A stretch of DNA of 64,000 nt from Lactobacillus intestinalis (GCF_024397795.1 NZ_CP072985.1:62001-126000), one strand, 5' to 3'; shown: positions 18,303-29,642, numbered from the stretch's first letter. Notes: generated by a model from the sequence alone, not told the origin. Translations and numbers: made by a program.

Positions 18303-18757
18303 GAATTACCCTCACTTACGTGGGGAATACTTGATGGATTTTGTAACAATGCTGGTCCCTCAAGGATCACCCCCACCCATGTGGGGAATACTCTTAGAAT
18401 TATTCGTCACTACTTCAGTAGCCGGGATCACCCCCACCCATGTGGGGAATACCCATCTGTGCTAGTGTCTTCTTGTTCTGATTCAGGATCACCCCCACCC
18501 ATGTGGGGAATACACCAAACGCGAGAAAGAATTTTAAATGATTTGAGGATCACCCCCACCCATGTGGGGAATACCTTATCACTCTGCAGGCGCTAAAAAT
18601 GTAATTAGGATCACCCCCACCCATGTGGGGAATACAAATTTGATTATGTCTGAATAGTGGTGACTATAGGATCACCCCCACCCATGTGGGGAATACCAAT
18701 TGGAGATCCACAAACTAAACCTCAAATGAGGATCACCCCCACCCATGTGGGGAATAC
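18303..18757 (-). CRISPR. Type I-E CRISPR array 1 (8 repeats, 7 spacers)
   Basis: 28-base repeats every 61 bases starting at 18303, 18364, 18425, 18486, 18547, 18608, 18669 and 18730; all spacers are 33 bases. On the plus strand the repeat begins GGATCACCCCCACC and ends CATGTGGGGAATAC; the crRNA sense is the minus strand (GTATTCCCC ... GTGATCC). Seven repeats are identical; the first (18303) has several changes, as expected for the leader-distal terminal repeat. The leader is therefore on the high-coordinate side, next to cas2. Confidence 0.97.
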
Positions 18758-19053
18758 ACTAAACAAATGCTGATCTATAGCCATTTCTATAATTCAAAAT
18801 CTCTAATTTTCATTAGTTTCTTCTACTATACTAGATTGCATACCTATATTCCGATAAAATTATAGAGATCTAATTACAAATATTCTCACTTCTTTAAGTG
18901 CCTTTTCAAGTTATAGTTATACTTAAATGTAAACCTATTTGTAACTACTCATAATTTCTGAAGATTCAGAGAGACCTTTCCCAATTGATCACATACAATA
19001 CCCAAATTAATTTTGAAAATTATCTAAAGTTAAATACATTACCGTTGAAAACT
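18758..19053 (-). promoter_or_regulatory. Leader of CRISPR array 1
   Basis: About 296 AT-rich bases without an ORF, between the cas2 stop and the first leader-proximal repeat. It should contain the array promoter and the integration signals. It does not resemble the leader of array 2 beyond the first few bases. Confidence 0.65.
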
Positions 19054-19932
19054 TTAAAGCTTTAATTTTCCTTCATCAATCAATTTCAAGGCTAATTGAT
19101 ACGTACTTTTTGCATCAAAATCTGCATGATGCGGATTTTGATTTTCAATTTTATATTCAGATAATACTGTACTCAACTTATAATTATCGAGAAATTTATT
19201 ATTCTTTTTAATTATTGGAAGTAAATCTTTAGAAGTATTAATTAATCCAGAAATTTTATTTCTTTTATAGGCTATATCCAAAAAACTAATATCAAATGTC
19301 AGATTATAGCCTAATATAATTCGATCACCAAGAAAGTCTTTCAACATCCGTAAAACTTCAATTAAATTACTTCCTTTTGATTTTAATATCTTCATATTCA
19401 AACCAGTTAATTCACTTACATTAGCTGGAATATAGTTTACATCCCTAATTAACTTATAAAATACATCAACTTTTCCATTTTTCAAATATTTAACAGCACC
19501 AATAGAAAGAATTTCACTCTTATTAGGAGCCAATCCGGTAGTTTCTATATCAAGGACCGCAAATTTTAACAAAGTTGAATTATGTAACACAGACCGTGAA
19601 GTTATCTTAGCCTTATGATATTTTGCAGCATTACTAAATCCTATTTTTAAATTTGGCATTACATCAACATGTTTTAATAAAGGAATACCATCAAAATCTA
19701 CTATTTTTCTGTCTAATCGAGTGGTTCGAAAGGTATAACCTAATTCATTATTCGTATTATAAACTAGTGTCGCTTCTCCTTGACCGATATTTTTTTGAAC
19801 ACGTTCCCACAATAAGTCTCTAACTTTTGTATTAACATTTCCAACATAGATGCCCGTTTGAATTTCTTGACACCATTTAGTTAAGTCGCCACGTAAGGAA
19901 GCTGGTGTCTTAGATAGAGTAATTACAATCAT
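19054..19932 (-). CDS. cas2: Cas2 fused to DnaQ-like DEDDh exonuclease
   Basis: 292 residues. Residues 1-95 are type I-E Cas2 (MIVITLSKTPASLRGDLTKW, GIYVGNVNTKVRDLLWERV). Residues about 115-290 are a DEDDh 3'-5' exonuclease: VLDIETTG (D, E), GYNLTFDISFLD (D), and HHADFDAKS (H, D), so all five catalytic residues are present. Such fusions are known in type I-E systems of Streptococcus thermophilus and others, where the exonuclease trims prespacers before Cas1-Cas2 integrates them. Last gene of the cas operon, five bases after cas1. Confidence 0.95.
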   Translation of the reverse strand: MIVITLSKTPASLRGDLTKWCQEIQTGIYVGNVNTKVRDLLWERVQKNIGQGEATLVYNTNNELGYTFRTTRLDRKIVDFDGIPLLKHVDVMPNLKIGFSNAAKYHKAKITSRSVLHNSTLLKFAVLDIETTGLAPNKSEILSIGAVKYLKNGKVDVFYKLIRDVNYIPANVSELTGLNMKILKSKGSNLIEVLRMLKDFLGDRIILGYNLTFDISFLDIAYKRNKISGLINTSKDLLPIIKKNNKFLDNYKLSTVLSEYKIENQNPHHADFDAKSTYQLALKLIDEGKLKL

Positions 19933-19937
19933 TAAAA

Positions 19938-21526
<1,589 letters not shown>

Positions 21527-21536
21527 TATTAACCTC

Positions 21537-22247
21537 TTATATATTCGACATTATGTCATGCGTCGTTTCAACATGCGCATTTATTTTATTCTTCATTGGT
21601 ATATATGTACTTACCACTTCACGGTAATTATAATATCGATTTCTTTGATCGAACGATCCCACTTTATCTTTTATTTGAAATGTAAAATTATCTTTTGATC
21701 CAAGATCAGCATCATAAATTAGCTCTGCATTAAAATTAGAATGCTTCCTTTGATACCATTCAGCTGCTTGCCAATCCATTGATTTTAAAACATTTAATGG
21801 TCTTTGATTATTAAACATTTCAATTTCAAGTGGTCCAGCAGGAGGACATGAGCGTCTACCTAAAAACAATGAAAATTTTGGATGTTGCAAAGCATAATGA
21901 ATTTTTTCTATTAGTTCATCATCGTCTGATCCAATCGCTACCATAAATAGCGCATCTTGTAGATAATAGCGGTACGTTAATTTCTTGGCTTTTTTTGTGG
22001 CGCTTTTTGCATATTCAACAATTTGAAAGTCGTTTACGACTTGGCCTGGTTGATCACTTCTTACTGCAAACGCTAAATTATTTAATTCTAAGATTCTTTT
22101 ATCATTCCGACTATATCCTAAAGCCGCAGAAATCATTCCAATTACTGCACTTTTAGTAGGATATGGATTGGTAGTTCGTCTCCCAAAAGTAGCTTCATTA
22201 CCATAAGCTTGAAGTGGCGCCTTCAACTTAATCGTTAGTGTCTTCAT
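21537..22247 (-). CDS. cas5e: Cas5/CasD Cascade subunit
   Basis: 236 residues, beginning MKTLTIKLKAPLQAYG and containing FLGRRSCPPAGPLEI, both hallmarks of Cas5e. It caps the crRNA 5' handle in Cascade. Its start overlaps the cas7 end by 20 bases. Confidence 0.95.
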   Translation of the reverse strand: MKTLTIKLKAPLQAYGNEATFGRRTTNPYPTKSAVIGMISAALGYSRNDKRILELNNLAFAVRSDQPGQVVNDFQIVEYAKSATKKAKKLTYRYYLQDALFMVAIGSDDDELIEKIHYALQHPKFSLFLGRRSCPPAGPLEIEMFNNQRPLNVLKSMDWQAAEWYQRKHSNFNAELIYDADLGSKDNFTFQIKDKVGSFDQRNRYYNYREVVSTYIPMKNKINAHVETTHDIMSNI

Positions 22248-23349
22248 TTTCTACCCTCTTAGCCACTACAGTAGAAACATCATCTAGTAATTTATTAATA
22301 TCTGGTTCTTTTTCTCCCACAGTTGTTTCAAATTCTTTATTTGCATGAACAAAACTAGCAATTGGCTTACCAATCCATCCGCTAATATTATCAAATTCGT
22401 TTTCTAGTCGCTTAATTGATTTTTCAGTATAACCACTATTACTTTGAACAGCTGCTTCAAATGCAGAAACTAAGTTTACAGGAGTATCTTCTCTTAGAGT
22501 GACTAAAACATATTGAGGTAAAGTTTTATTTGCATAAGAGTTTTGATGACCACTAGGCATTGTCAAAGCAAAGTTTTTAATAAATTCTTTTAATCCAATT
22601 TGAGCCAAATCTATTCCTAAATTATGAATTAATTCATCCATATTGATATTTGCATATCTATATAAAGTAGAAGAATTATATTCAAGAGTCCCAAGCATAG
22701 CAGAACCTGATTCTTCGGATGTTTTAGCATCATCTACTGCTGTAAAGAAGTCAAATTCGGGCACAACTTCATGAGTGGAAATAGCGTGTGCCACTTGAGA
22801 AGAAGCTTCAACATTTAGCTCTGGATCATCTGCTACCATCCTACCAAAGAGTGCTAAATCTAATGATTGATTTTCAACCAAAAGTTTTTTTACCTCTTTT
22901 TTATCAATTTCATTGCTATTTAATATGTATTCTGCCAATTTTCTTAATTGACCAGGGCTAAAGAAAAGTAAAACCTTAGTTTCAAAGTCTTTATCATTAT
23001 TTTTATCAATTTTCTTTGCTTTATCAAACTTTAATCCCATACCAGATAAAACTTCTTTAGCTTTTTTACGTGCATCATCAAAACTTAAAGAAGAATCTTG
23101 TTTCATTAACTCTTTGGCCAATAAAGTAGCCGTTCTTTTAGTACGAAATCCACTACGCCAATCATACTCCCTACTATCTTTTTCAAAGCCTTCTCTAATA
23201 GCTTTTTTCCAGCTTTGTGAAGACACACGTGATCTAGTAGTTCCCCCGTACACAGCAGTTTTAGGTGCTCCAGTATCGTCTCTATTAATATTTGAAGATG
23301 GAATAGTTTGTAATACGTGAATATCTACATATAAATTATTTTTTGTCAT
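22228..23349 (-). CDS. cas7e: Cas7/CasC (Cse4) Cascade backbone subunit
   Basis: 373 residues. VDIHVLQTIPSSNINRDDTGAPK and the following SSQSWKKAIRE are typical of Cse4. Six copies form the crRNA-binding filament in type I-E Cascade. It lies three bases after cse2. Confidence 0.95.
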   Translation of the reverse strand: MTKNNLYVDIHVLQTIPSSNINRDDTGAPKTAVYGGTTRSRVSSQSWKKAIREGFEKDSREYDWRSGFRTKRTATLLAKELMKQDSSLSFDDARKKAKEVLSGMGLKFDKAKKIDKNNDKDFETKVLLFFSPGQLRKLAEYILNSNEIDKKEVKKLLVENQSLDLALFGRMVADDPELNVEASSQVAHAISTHEVVPEFDFFTAVDDAKTSEESGSAMLGTLEYNSSTLYRYANINMDELIHNLGIDLAQIGLKEFIKNFALTMPSGHQNSYANKTLPQYVLVTLREDTPVNLVSAFEAAVQSNSGYTEKSIKRLENEFDNISGWIGKPIASFVHANKEFETTVGEKEPDINKLLDDVSTVVAKRVENEDTND

Positions 23350-23352
23350 TTT

Positions 23353-23940
23353 TTAATCCTCGTTACTTTCTCTATTGTCGTTAATCCAAAAATATTCTCT
23401 TCCCCATTTAATGGCTACTTTCCTAGCAGATTCAAAGCCTAATTGAAAATTATACAAGTCATTTGCTAATTCAGGATAATTAATAATTGCAGCTGAATTA
23501 TTAGCTTTTATAATTTTAGTTAAACTCACTAGGGATCGAGTAACAGCTTCTATATTTGTTGTACTTAATACAGCCTGGGCACGTCTATCTAAAGCATCTC
23601 GTAACCGTTCATCTTTACGCAAAAATGATAAATTTCTAAATAATGAGTTTGCATTTTCATTATCATATTCTCGATCTCTTTCACTATCATTACCTTGCTC
23701 AAAGACAGCATAGCAACGCAAAGCAGTGAAAATCGCTCGTTCTGAAATTGTTTGCCTACTATTTTCACCAAAAGTATCTTTATCTTTGATATATTCAAAT
23801 AGCATCGGCCAAACAACAGTAGCTTGACGACTTAAAATAGAATTGGAACGTCTAAGAGCAGCTAAGATGGCTTTATCGTTGCCTCCTCGTTCATGTAATT
23901 TCGTTATAATATTATTGGTATCTTTTTCAATCTTTGTCAT
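23353..23940 (-). CDS. cse2: Cse2/CasB Cascade small subunit
   Basis: 195 residues from the ATG at 23940 (MTKIEKD); an ATG at 23952 is directly joined to the ribosome site AAGGAGGG and looks too close. Helical, basic protein; LRRSNSILSRQATVVWPMLFEYI matches the family. It acts as a dimer that stabilises the displaced DNA strand. Confidence 0.9.
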   Translation of the reverse strand: MTKIEKDTNNIITKLHERGGNDKAILAALRRSNSILSRQATVVWPMLFEYIKDKDTFGENSRQTISERAIFTALRCYAVFEQGNDSERDREYDNENANSLFRNLSFLRKDERLRDALDRRAQAVLSTTNIEAVTRSLVSLTKIIKANNSAAIINYPELANDLYNFQLGFESARKVAIKWGREYFWINDNRESNED

Positions 23941-23968
23941 CAAAATAATCATCCCTCCTTAAAAATTA

Positions 23969-25669
23969 TCATTTAATATGACTAAATATATTTAACTTAT
24001 AGTGGTTAAATATAGTAAATATATTTTTTATTCCACTTTGTTCATCTTTCTTATCATGATTTTTTTGGCCAATAATATCTCTTGGAGAAGCATTTTTTAG
24101 AATCTCTTCAGCTTTTGTTATCGCTATTGTCTTTAAAATTTTCTTCCACTCAGCTGTTTTATCTGCCCGTTCTTGATCATTTCTTAAACTTGCTAGCCAA
24201 TTAAGAAAAGGAAGATTTAGACCTTCATAAAATTTAGCGGTTGAATTATCAGCGAAATCAGTTCCATCTAGACCTCTCAATTTGCTAATGTTATTAGTAA
24301 AGATCCAAAAATCTTTTCCAACCTCTTGAGTTAAATCGATCATATTTTCAATATCTGCTGGCCAATAGTTCCTATAATTTTTATCAAATAGTACGTCTGC
24401 CCTGATTTTAAAACTATCATTAATTTCTACTACTGGAGATTGTGAAGTGGCATTTCCATCACTAATTAGTACTGTAGTTCTCAGAGTTAATGAAGTATCT
24501 GTAGGAAGATATTCGTTATTCTGGACCTCTCTCAGCCACTGAATTATTTTTGGTTCATGCATGTCTTCTAATTCATCAGAACCCGTAGTTTTAACATATT
24601 GCCCGAAATTTCTCCACATTGCTTTTGTTAAATCGTTTAAATGCTTGGTAGCTGGATAAACTTCTCCTGTTTTTTTATTTCTATGCCAAGTAGTCATCGG
24701 TTCAATAAATGCTTCTGTACTATCTAATTTTGGTAATCCAGCAGTAAAGATAATAGGCTTTTCATTTACCCATTCAATATGTAGCATTCTTGACCATAAC
24801 GTGTACAAAGTGCTAATTGAAAGATCACGAGCAAAAGGCTCATCTTTTAGAAACTCAATATATTCAACTATGTTTTCAAATTCCCAAAAAGGTTTTTCGT
24901 CTTCATATTCTTCTGAAAAGACCAAGTTTAACATTAAAGTTTGAAATAAATTTTCCCCTTGAGCAAACACAGGATTTAATCCATACAGCCAACCAGCCGA
25001 AACGGAAAATTTCTCTTTACTATCTACTTTTGTTTTATCAGTAACCCCTGTAAAACTTTGATAAGTTATGATCCAGCGGACTAATTGCGCCAAATTTACT
25101 TCATTTTTAGTGTGCCTGGTTCTAGGTGAAAAAATTGATGGACTATTATTACTTTCAGAGATAGTTCTATTTATTTGTTTAACATCAACCGTGCCTTTTG
25201 GCTTTTTAAGGTTAATTTTTTTATTAGCAGGTACTTCCTGATCATAAACCTCTTTATTAACCTGATAGAAAGGATCATCCCCTAAAAAATCAAATTTAGA
25301 GCTATTTTCTTTTAAATATTGAATAACAGGCGTAGAAAATTTCCCATTTTTATGTAAAAGGTGCCAGGTATTTATCAGATCAGCACGATCATAATCTTCT
25401 TCTTCAGCTTCCTTAAGATACATTTTTTCATCAAGAGTTAACCATTCATAAGCTTCTCCATCCATATCAACTCGTGAATATACAGTAGTCAAAATAGCAA
25501 CAAGTAAACGTAATATTACTAAATCTTGACTCGCCATATCACCAGCTAAACGTTGATAATCAGCAGCGTTTTCAAAAACGTCTAATAATGAAACTTCCTT
25601 TAAATTACCATCTTGATCTAAAACTTGAATCCAAGGTTCAGTGACGAGATTAAAACTTGGTTTATTCAT
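23969..25669 (-). CDS. cas8e: Cse1/CasA (Cas8e) PAM-recognising large subunit
   Basis: 566 residues from ATG 25669, which overlaps the cas3 stop (ATGAATAA), rather than the longer 572-residue reading. It starts MNKPSFNLVTEPWIQVLD, the usual Cse1 opening. It reads the PAM and recruits Cas3. The PAM cannot be deduced here because protospacers are not in the window. Confidence 0.95.
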   Translation of the reverse strand: MNKPSFNLVTEPWIQVLDQDGNLKEVSLLDVFENAADYQRLAGDMASQDLVILRLLVAILTTVYSRVDMDGEAYEWLTLDEKMYLKEAEEEDYDRADLINTWHLLHKNGKFSTPVIQYLKENSSKFDFLGDDPFYQVNKEVYDQEVPANKKINLKKPKGTVDVKQINRTISESNNSPSIFSPRTRHTKNEVNLAQLVRWIITYQSFTGVTDKTKVDSKEKFSVSAGWLYGLNPVFAQGENLFQTLMLNLVFSEEYEDEKPFWEFENIVEYIEFLKDEPFARDLSISTLYTLWSRMLHIEWVNEKPIIFTAGLPKLDSTEAFIEPMTTWHRNKKTGEVYPATKHLNDLTKAMWRNFGQYVKTTGSDELEDMHEPKIIQWLREVQNNEYLPTDTSLTLRTTVLISDGNATSQSPVVEINDSFKIRADVLFDKNYRNYWPADIENMIDLTQEVGKDFWIFTNNISKLRGLDGTDFADNSTAKFYEGLNLPFLNWLASLRNDQERADKTAEWKKILKTIAITKAEEILKNASPRDIIGQKNHDKKDEQSGIKNIFTIFNHYKLNIFSHIK

Positions 25670-28412
25670 CTTCCTCCTCCTTTTCATACATTAATCCTAA
25701 CTTTGAAGAATATTTTAAGTTAAATCCGTTTAAAGTCGTTAAATTATTCTCATTGAGTTCTAGAACTAAGGCGCCACGTAACCAAATGTCCTCTTTCCAT
25801 TTATTATGTAAAGATTGCATATTAGTCTCCAATTCTCTAATTGTTTTATCAATTGGATCTTTACTTTTTGAACTATTTACTATTGCAAAGGGTAATCGAA
25901 TAGTTTGACCAGCTATTTCCTCACTGCTTACTTCTTCAATATTACGACCATCCATCAAAAAGGTTCCTTCACTAGTAGTTCTTAAAAGAATCACTTCAAT
26001 AGTTTCTTTTATATCTCGAACACAAGCAGCGGCATGATTGTCATCGTTAACATTAATTTGTCCATCACTTAGCCATCCAAACAAATTATTTTTTCCTTTT
26101 TTATTCGGATTGCCTATTTGAAATACCCGAGCCTTCTTCTTAGATTTTTTTAAATCCTTTTCAAACTTTGCCTTAGAGTCAGAAATATCTTTAATATCCT
26201 TATCTACATTAGGATCATATACTTGTTGCACTAATGGAGACACATCCTTAGGAATATTGATTTTATCCGTTAGGAAATGATCAGTTTTCATTAATAAATA
26301 CTTTTCATAGATAAACTCATTGCCCTCACCATAATCACCGTAGCTGTTGATTCCTGTTATATAGACGGTGGGTTTAGCCAAATGGGTAGGTCGGGAAATT
26401 TTGTGACGATGCAATCTACCAATTCGTTGAATAATTAAATCCATGGGAGCAATATCAGTGAAAAGAACATCAAAATCAATATCTAAAGATTGTTCTAAAA
26501 CTTGCGTTCCGATAACTATCATTTTTTTAGGACGAGTAGCATCTTTTCCAATATTTGCTTGAAGTCGTTCTTCAATTTTTTCACGTTCAGGTGCTAAATA
26601 AGCAGAATGCAAAAGCAATACTTCAATATTTTCAGGAACCAATCTTGCTAAATCTTGTGCTCTTTTAACGGTATTAACAACTACTCCAGCTATGCCGCCG
26701 TCTTCTATTTCTGCGACAGCTCTATTAATAATTTCTTCTTCATTCCCATTAAACCGAACCACATTGATAGTTTTATTTTCATCATTTATAATTGAAAAGT
26801 TACTTACTTGTTCCAATTTATTTCCATCTAATATACTGAGTAATGGATAGCCTTCATTATGTTCCCAATTATCACTAGCTTTTATTTTTGGACTACCATA
26901 TTTTCCTTTCAAATAAGCTTTCAATAAATCATTTCGCTTTTCTTTAGGTAAAGTTGCTGATAAAGCAATTACAGGCACATGATATGCCCCTAACCACTTA
27001 ATAGCTTTCTCTAAATATGAACTCATATATGAATCGTATGCATGAAGTTCGTCAATTATCACCACTTTATCACTAAAGCCTAAATGTCTTAGAAAAAGAT
27101 GTTTTTGCTTTAAGGCAGTGAGTAAAAGATTATCAATTGTTCCAACTGCAAAATGAGATAGACTCGACTTTTTCCCCGCAAACCAACTATTAATTACCAC
27201 ATCTCCATCTGTATCATCATAGATATTTTCGGCATAAGGTAAATTAGTATATGTTTTATTAAATTTTGCTTTACCTTGCAGTAATTTTATATCGGGGTGA
27301 GCAGCTTGTTCTTTCGCCATACTATCAAGCCAGTGTTTAACTCTCGAAAACATAGCATTAGTTGTTGCTTGCGTCGGCAATCCCATATATAAACCAGTTT
27401 TTCCTTGCGTAAAGGCTAATTGCTCAGCTGCTGTCAACGCCAGCTCTGTTTTACCAATTCCAGTAGGCGCCTCAATAATGATCAACCCTGGATCATTAGA
27501 TTGAGAAATTATTTCCGACATTTCTTTTTGCACTGGGCGAGGAACAAAATTAAACCTTAAGCGATATTGTTCAGCAACCGAAGCTATCTTTTCAGGCATC
27601 CACTGATCACTAATATCCCAGTTTTGGATAGCGTGTTGATAACGCTCTTTCATATTTAATGAATCAAAATCTTCTTCTAATGAAATTAACGGGAATAACG
27701 ATATATTGCTATAGTTAGTTAATTTCTCACTAGAGGCAAGCCAGTCAGCCATGATTAACATACCTTCTAAAATTACGGCTTGCGGCAAAGTCACTTCCGG
27801 AATATCCTTAATATCATCGTAGTGACACACTTCTAATCCATATTGAAAAAGATTATTTTGAACTGATTTCCATTGGTCCTGAATTTTGGTATCTCTGTCT
27901 CTACCCCAGAGATTTGAAGCATATGTAGTCAATTGGTTAGAAGTTAAATCTCTTTTAGGAGGAAGACCATGATGGCCACCAATAATTGAGCCTATTGATT
28001 CATTTAATCCAAAAGATTCCAGGAGAGTTTCACCAGCAATAGGGTGAGGTGATTTACGAATTCTATAGTTATCCATTTGGATTGAAGAAAAACCAGCTCG
28101 TTTTAAATTTTCATCTATATCTTCATCCAAATCTTTATGTCTTGGAAAAGATTGTTTATATTGGAAAGCTGGCGTAGATTTACCAAAATCATGGAAGAAG
28201 CCCAGAAATCCTACCAACTTATAAACATCATCAGAAGACAGATTTTGTTGTAAAATTTCTCTAGTACCTTCACTAATCCAATCATTATAAAGCCACTGCA
28301 TTACATTCTTAGTATCAATTAAATGTGCAACTAAAGGAAGCCAAAATTCTTGATCGTCATGAACTGCCTTCTTTCCCCATAAAGCCTTAGTGGCTGGGGA
28401 TAAATTTATCAT
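25662..28412 (-). CDS. cas3: Cas3 HD nuclease-helicase
   Basis: 916 residues, full length. The N-terminal HD nuclease has VAHLID, GFFHDFGKSTPAFQ, SPHPIAG and GGHHGLPP. The SF2 helicase has Walker A EAPTGIGKTELAL, DEAH-like IIDELHAYD, motif III LSATLPKEKR and motif VI QRIGRLHRH. All motifs look intact, so target degradation should be possible. It is the first gene of the operon and overlaps cse1 by eight bases, so one transcript carries all eight cas genes. Confidence 0.96.
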   Translation of the reverse strand: MINLSPATKALWGKKAVHDDQEFWLPLVAHLIDTKNVMQWLYNDWISEGTREILQQNLSSDDVYKLVGFLGFFHDFGKSTPAFQYKQSFPRHKDLDEDIDENLKRAGFSSIQMDNYRIRKSPHPIAGETLLESFGLNESIGSIIGGHHGLPPKRDLTSNQLTTYASNLWGRDRDTKIQDQWKSVQNNLFQYGLEVCHYDDIKDIPEVTLPQAVILEGMLIMADWLASSEKLTNYSNISLFPLISLEEDFDSLNMKERYQHAIQNWDISDQWMPEKIASVAEQYRLRFNFVPRPVQKEMSEIISQSNDPGLIIIEAPTGIGKTELALTAAEQLAFTQGKTGLYMGLPTQATTNAMFSRVKHWLDSMAKEQAAHPDIKLLQGKAKFNKTYTNLPYAENIYDDTDGDVVINSWFAGKKSSLSHFAVGTIDNLLLTALKQKHLFLRHLGFSDKVVIIDELHAYDSYMSSYLEKAIKWLGAYHVPVIALSATLPKEKRNDLLKAYLKGKYGSPKIKASDNWEHNEGYPLLSILDGNKLEQVSNFSIINDENKTINVVRFNGNEEEIINRAVAEIEDGGIAGVVVNTVKRAQDLARLVPENIEVLLLHSAYLAPEREKIEERLQANIGKDATRPKKMIVIGTQVLEQSLDIDFDVLFTDIAPMDLIIQRIGRLHRHKISRPTHLAKPTVYITGINSYGDYGEGNEFIYEKYLLMKTDHFLTDKINIPKDVSPLVQQVYDPNVDKDIKDISDSKAKFEKDLKKSKKKARVFQIGNPNKKGKNNLFGWLSDGQINVNDDNHAAACVRDIKETIEVILLRTTSEGTFLMDGRNIEEVSSEEIAGQTIRLPFAIVNSSKSKDPIDKTIRELETNMQSLHNKWKEDIWLRGALVLELNENNLTTLNGFNLKYSSKLGLMYEKEEEDE

Positions 28413-28443
28413 TAACTACCATCTCCTTTTTGAATTCGATTTC

Positions 28444-28475
28444 ATTATATCACTTTTGAATTTACTCTACACAAT
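28444..28475 (-). promoter_or_regulatory. Probable cas operon promoter
   Basis: Minus strand: an extended -10 TGATATAAT with TATAAT at 28449-28444, preceded by a weak -35 (TTGTGT). It is about 32 bases before the cas3 ATG, which has AAGGAGATGG as ribosome site. Confidence 0.45.
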
Positions 28476-28491
28476 ATTGTTTATATTTTTT

Positions 28492-28570
28492 ATTAAAACT
28501 CCACATCTGTGGAGAATACTTTCCGAACTATACACTATATTCGGATCACCTTCACTACAGTGAAGAATAC
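28492..28570 (-). repeat. Two decayed CRISPR repeats upstream of cas3
   Basis: 28492-28519 ends CCACATCTGTGGAGAATAC and 28543-28570 reads GGATCACCTTCAC then TACAGTGAAGAATAC. Both keep the hairpin with compensating changes (CCAC.../...GTGG and TTCAC/GTGAA). The space between them is 23 bases rather than 33, so the old spacer has lost sequence. Confidence 0.65.
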
Positions 28571-28974
28571 CTTTTTAATTATAATCTTTTTATTGAAAAT
28601 AATTCTAACTTTGGAACTATTTGTGAAATAATGCAAGATTGGCTTCATTCTTTTGATTTTTTGGCTAAACACCTATTCTTTAAATTAAAGATAAAATATA
28701 ACCTCAAAAAATTTGATATAAAATTGACAAATTTAGCTTTAACTCTATCATCTGAAGTACTTTTAGATTCTGAATTAATTAGTTATTAGTTTTTTAATTA
28801 CATATTTTAGCTAATTCTCTTCTCCATCTTGCTTGATTTTCCAAAATTGACATAGTAAATATTCCTTATCTCTTTTCCTTTTAGCAAACTACCATAAAAT
28901 AGTTAACAATAATTAGAGAGCTCACCTACCGTAATAAATACCAAGTCTTGGCTTGATATGTTCTAATTTGGTGG
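28571..28974. other. AT-rich stretch without recognisable genes
   Basis: I see no ORF, RNA gene or strong hairpin in these 404 bases between two groups of decayed repeats. Confidence 0.4.
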
Positions 28975-29000
28975 GGATCACTCCCACGTGTGTGAAATAC
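28975..29000 (-). repeat. Decayed CRISPR repeat, 26 bases
   Basis: GGATCACTCCCACGTGTGTG followed by AAATAC: the array 2 repeat type, including its GTGT loop, with two bases lost in the GGGG arm. Confidence 0.65.
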
Positions 29001-29250
29001 AATATGTGCATGCTGACAATGGTACGAGGAAGGTTAATAAAGAAGAATCTTCTTTATTGAAAAAATGATGAATCAATGGAATAATAAAAGAAAGACGTAG
29101 TTTATGAAGGAAAACAGGGCTCTGCATAATACAACAGTATTAAGCGATCGGAAAGAGTGGGTATATAAAGTGCCTATATGGTACTTGTATATTTAAATGA
29201 AAGACGTGTGCAGGAAGTCAAGTAACTGGTGCAAATCCAGTCGTTACAAG

Positions 29251-29279
29251 GCATTCAGCATTTAGTTGAATGCTTTTTT
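29251..29279 (+). terminator. Hairpin with T run in phage-derived segment
   Basis: GCATTCA / TGAATGC followed by six T residues. Just upstream, ACTGG TGCAAAT CCAGT (29225-29241) forms a stem with a seven-base loop like a tRNA T-arm. Confidence 0.5.
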
Positions 29280-29312
29280 GTTTTTCAAAAGATTGGAGGA
29301 GGTGAACCAGCT

Positions 29313-29384
29313 TTGAACAAAAATCGTAAGAAAGCAAACGAGTATAAATTAACCGTCACGCAAAAGAAGTTTGCCGATGAATAA
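29313..29384 (+). pseudogene. Phage terminase small subunit remnant (N-terminus only)
   Basis: TTG 29313 follows a strong GGAGGAGGTGA site. The 23 residues contain KLTVTQKKFADE, the opening motif of phage TerS proteins (compare the common LT..Q..FADEYI); a TAA follows where a shift of one base would give DEYI. Nothing more of a terminase is recognisable downstream. It marks a prophage scar between array 2 and cas3. Confidence 0.45.
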
Positions 29385-29417
29385 TATCAAGCCTGAGAAT
29401 GTCACTCTATCAGCTAG

Positions 29418-29445
29418 AATCATCCCCACGTATTGTGGGGAATAC
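29418..29445 (-). repeat. Decayed CRISPR repeat
   Basis: 28 bases ending ATTGTGGGGAATAC, with AATCATCCCCACGT at the start. The stem CCCCAC/GTGGGG is conserved with a changed loop. It lies right after the terminase remnant, 362 bases before array 2. Confidence 0.7.
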
Positions 29446-29543
29446 TTTTGGATATAATCATTCAGAAAATGGTACCTATTATCCAACGGAAAAATAGAAT
29501 CGAATAATTGCTAAGGTTAAGAAAATATGGAATAATAGAAATT

Positions 29544-29617
29544 GAGAATAAGTCGTCTAACCGGGAAGACAGTCCTAGTTTTTAGGGAAGATATGGGTTC
29601 AATTTCCGTCGTTCTCA
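29544..29617 (+). pseudogene. tRNA-like sequence, probably a decayed phage tRNA
   Basis: GAGAAT and GTTCTC can pair as an acceptor stem; GTCT AACCGGGA AGAC is a good D-arm; ATGGG TTCAATT TCCGT is a good T-arm. The anticodon arm is poor (four pairs, no U33, TTT where the anticodon would be) and two extra bases separate acceptor and D-arm. It is not a functional tRNA as it stands. Confidence 0.35.
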
Positions 29618-29642
29618 TATTAAAATAAAAAGTAAACATTTG

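Noticed and set aside
29200-29250. Possible riboswitch-like element
   Set aside because: The ACTGG TGCAAAT CCAGT stem is isolated; no conserved riboswitch core could be assembled, and it sits in a phage-derived segment.
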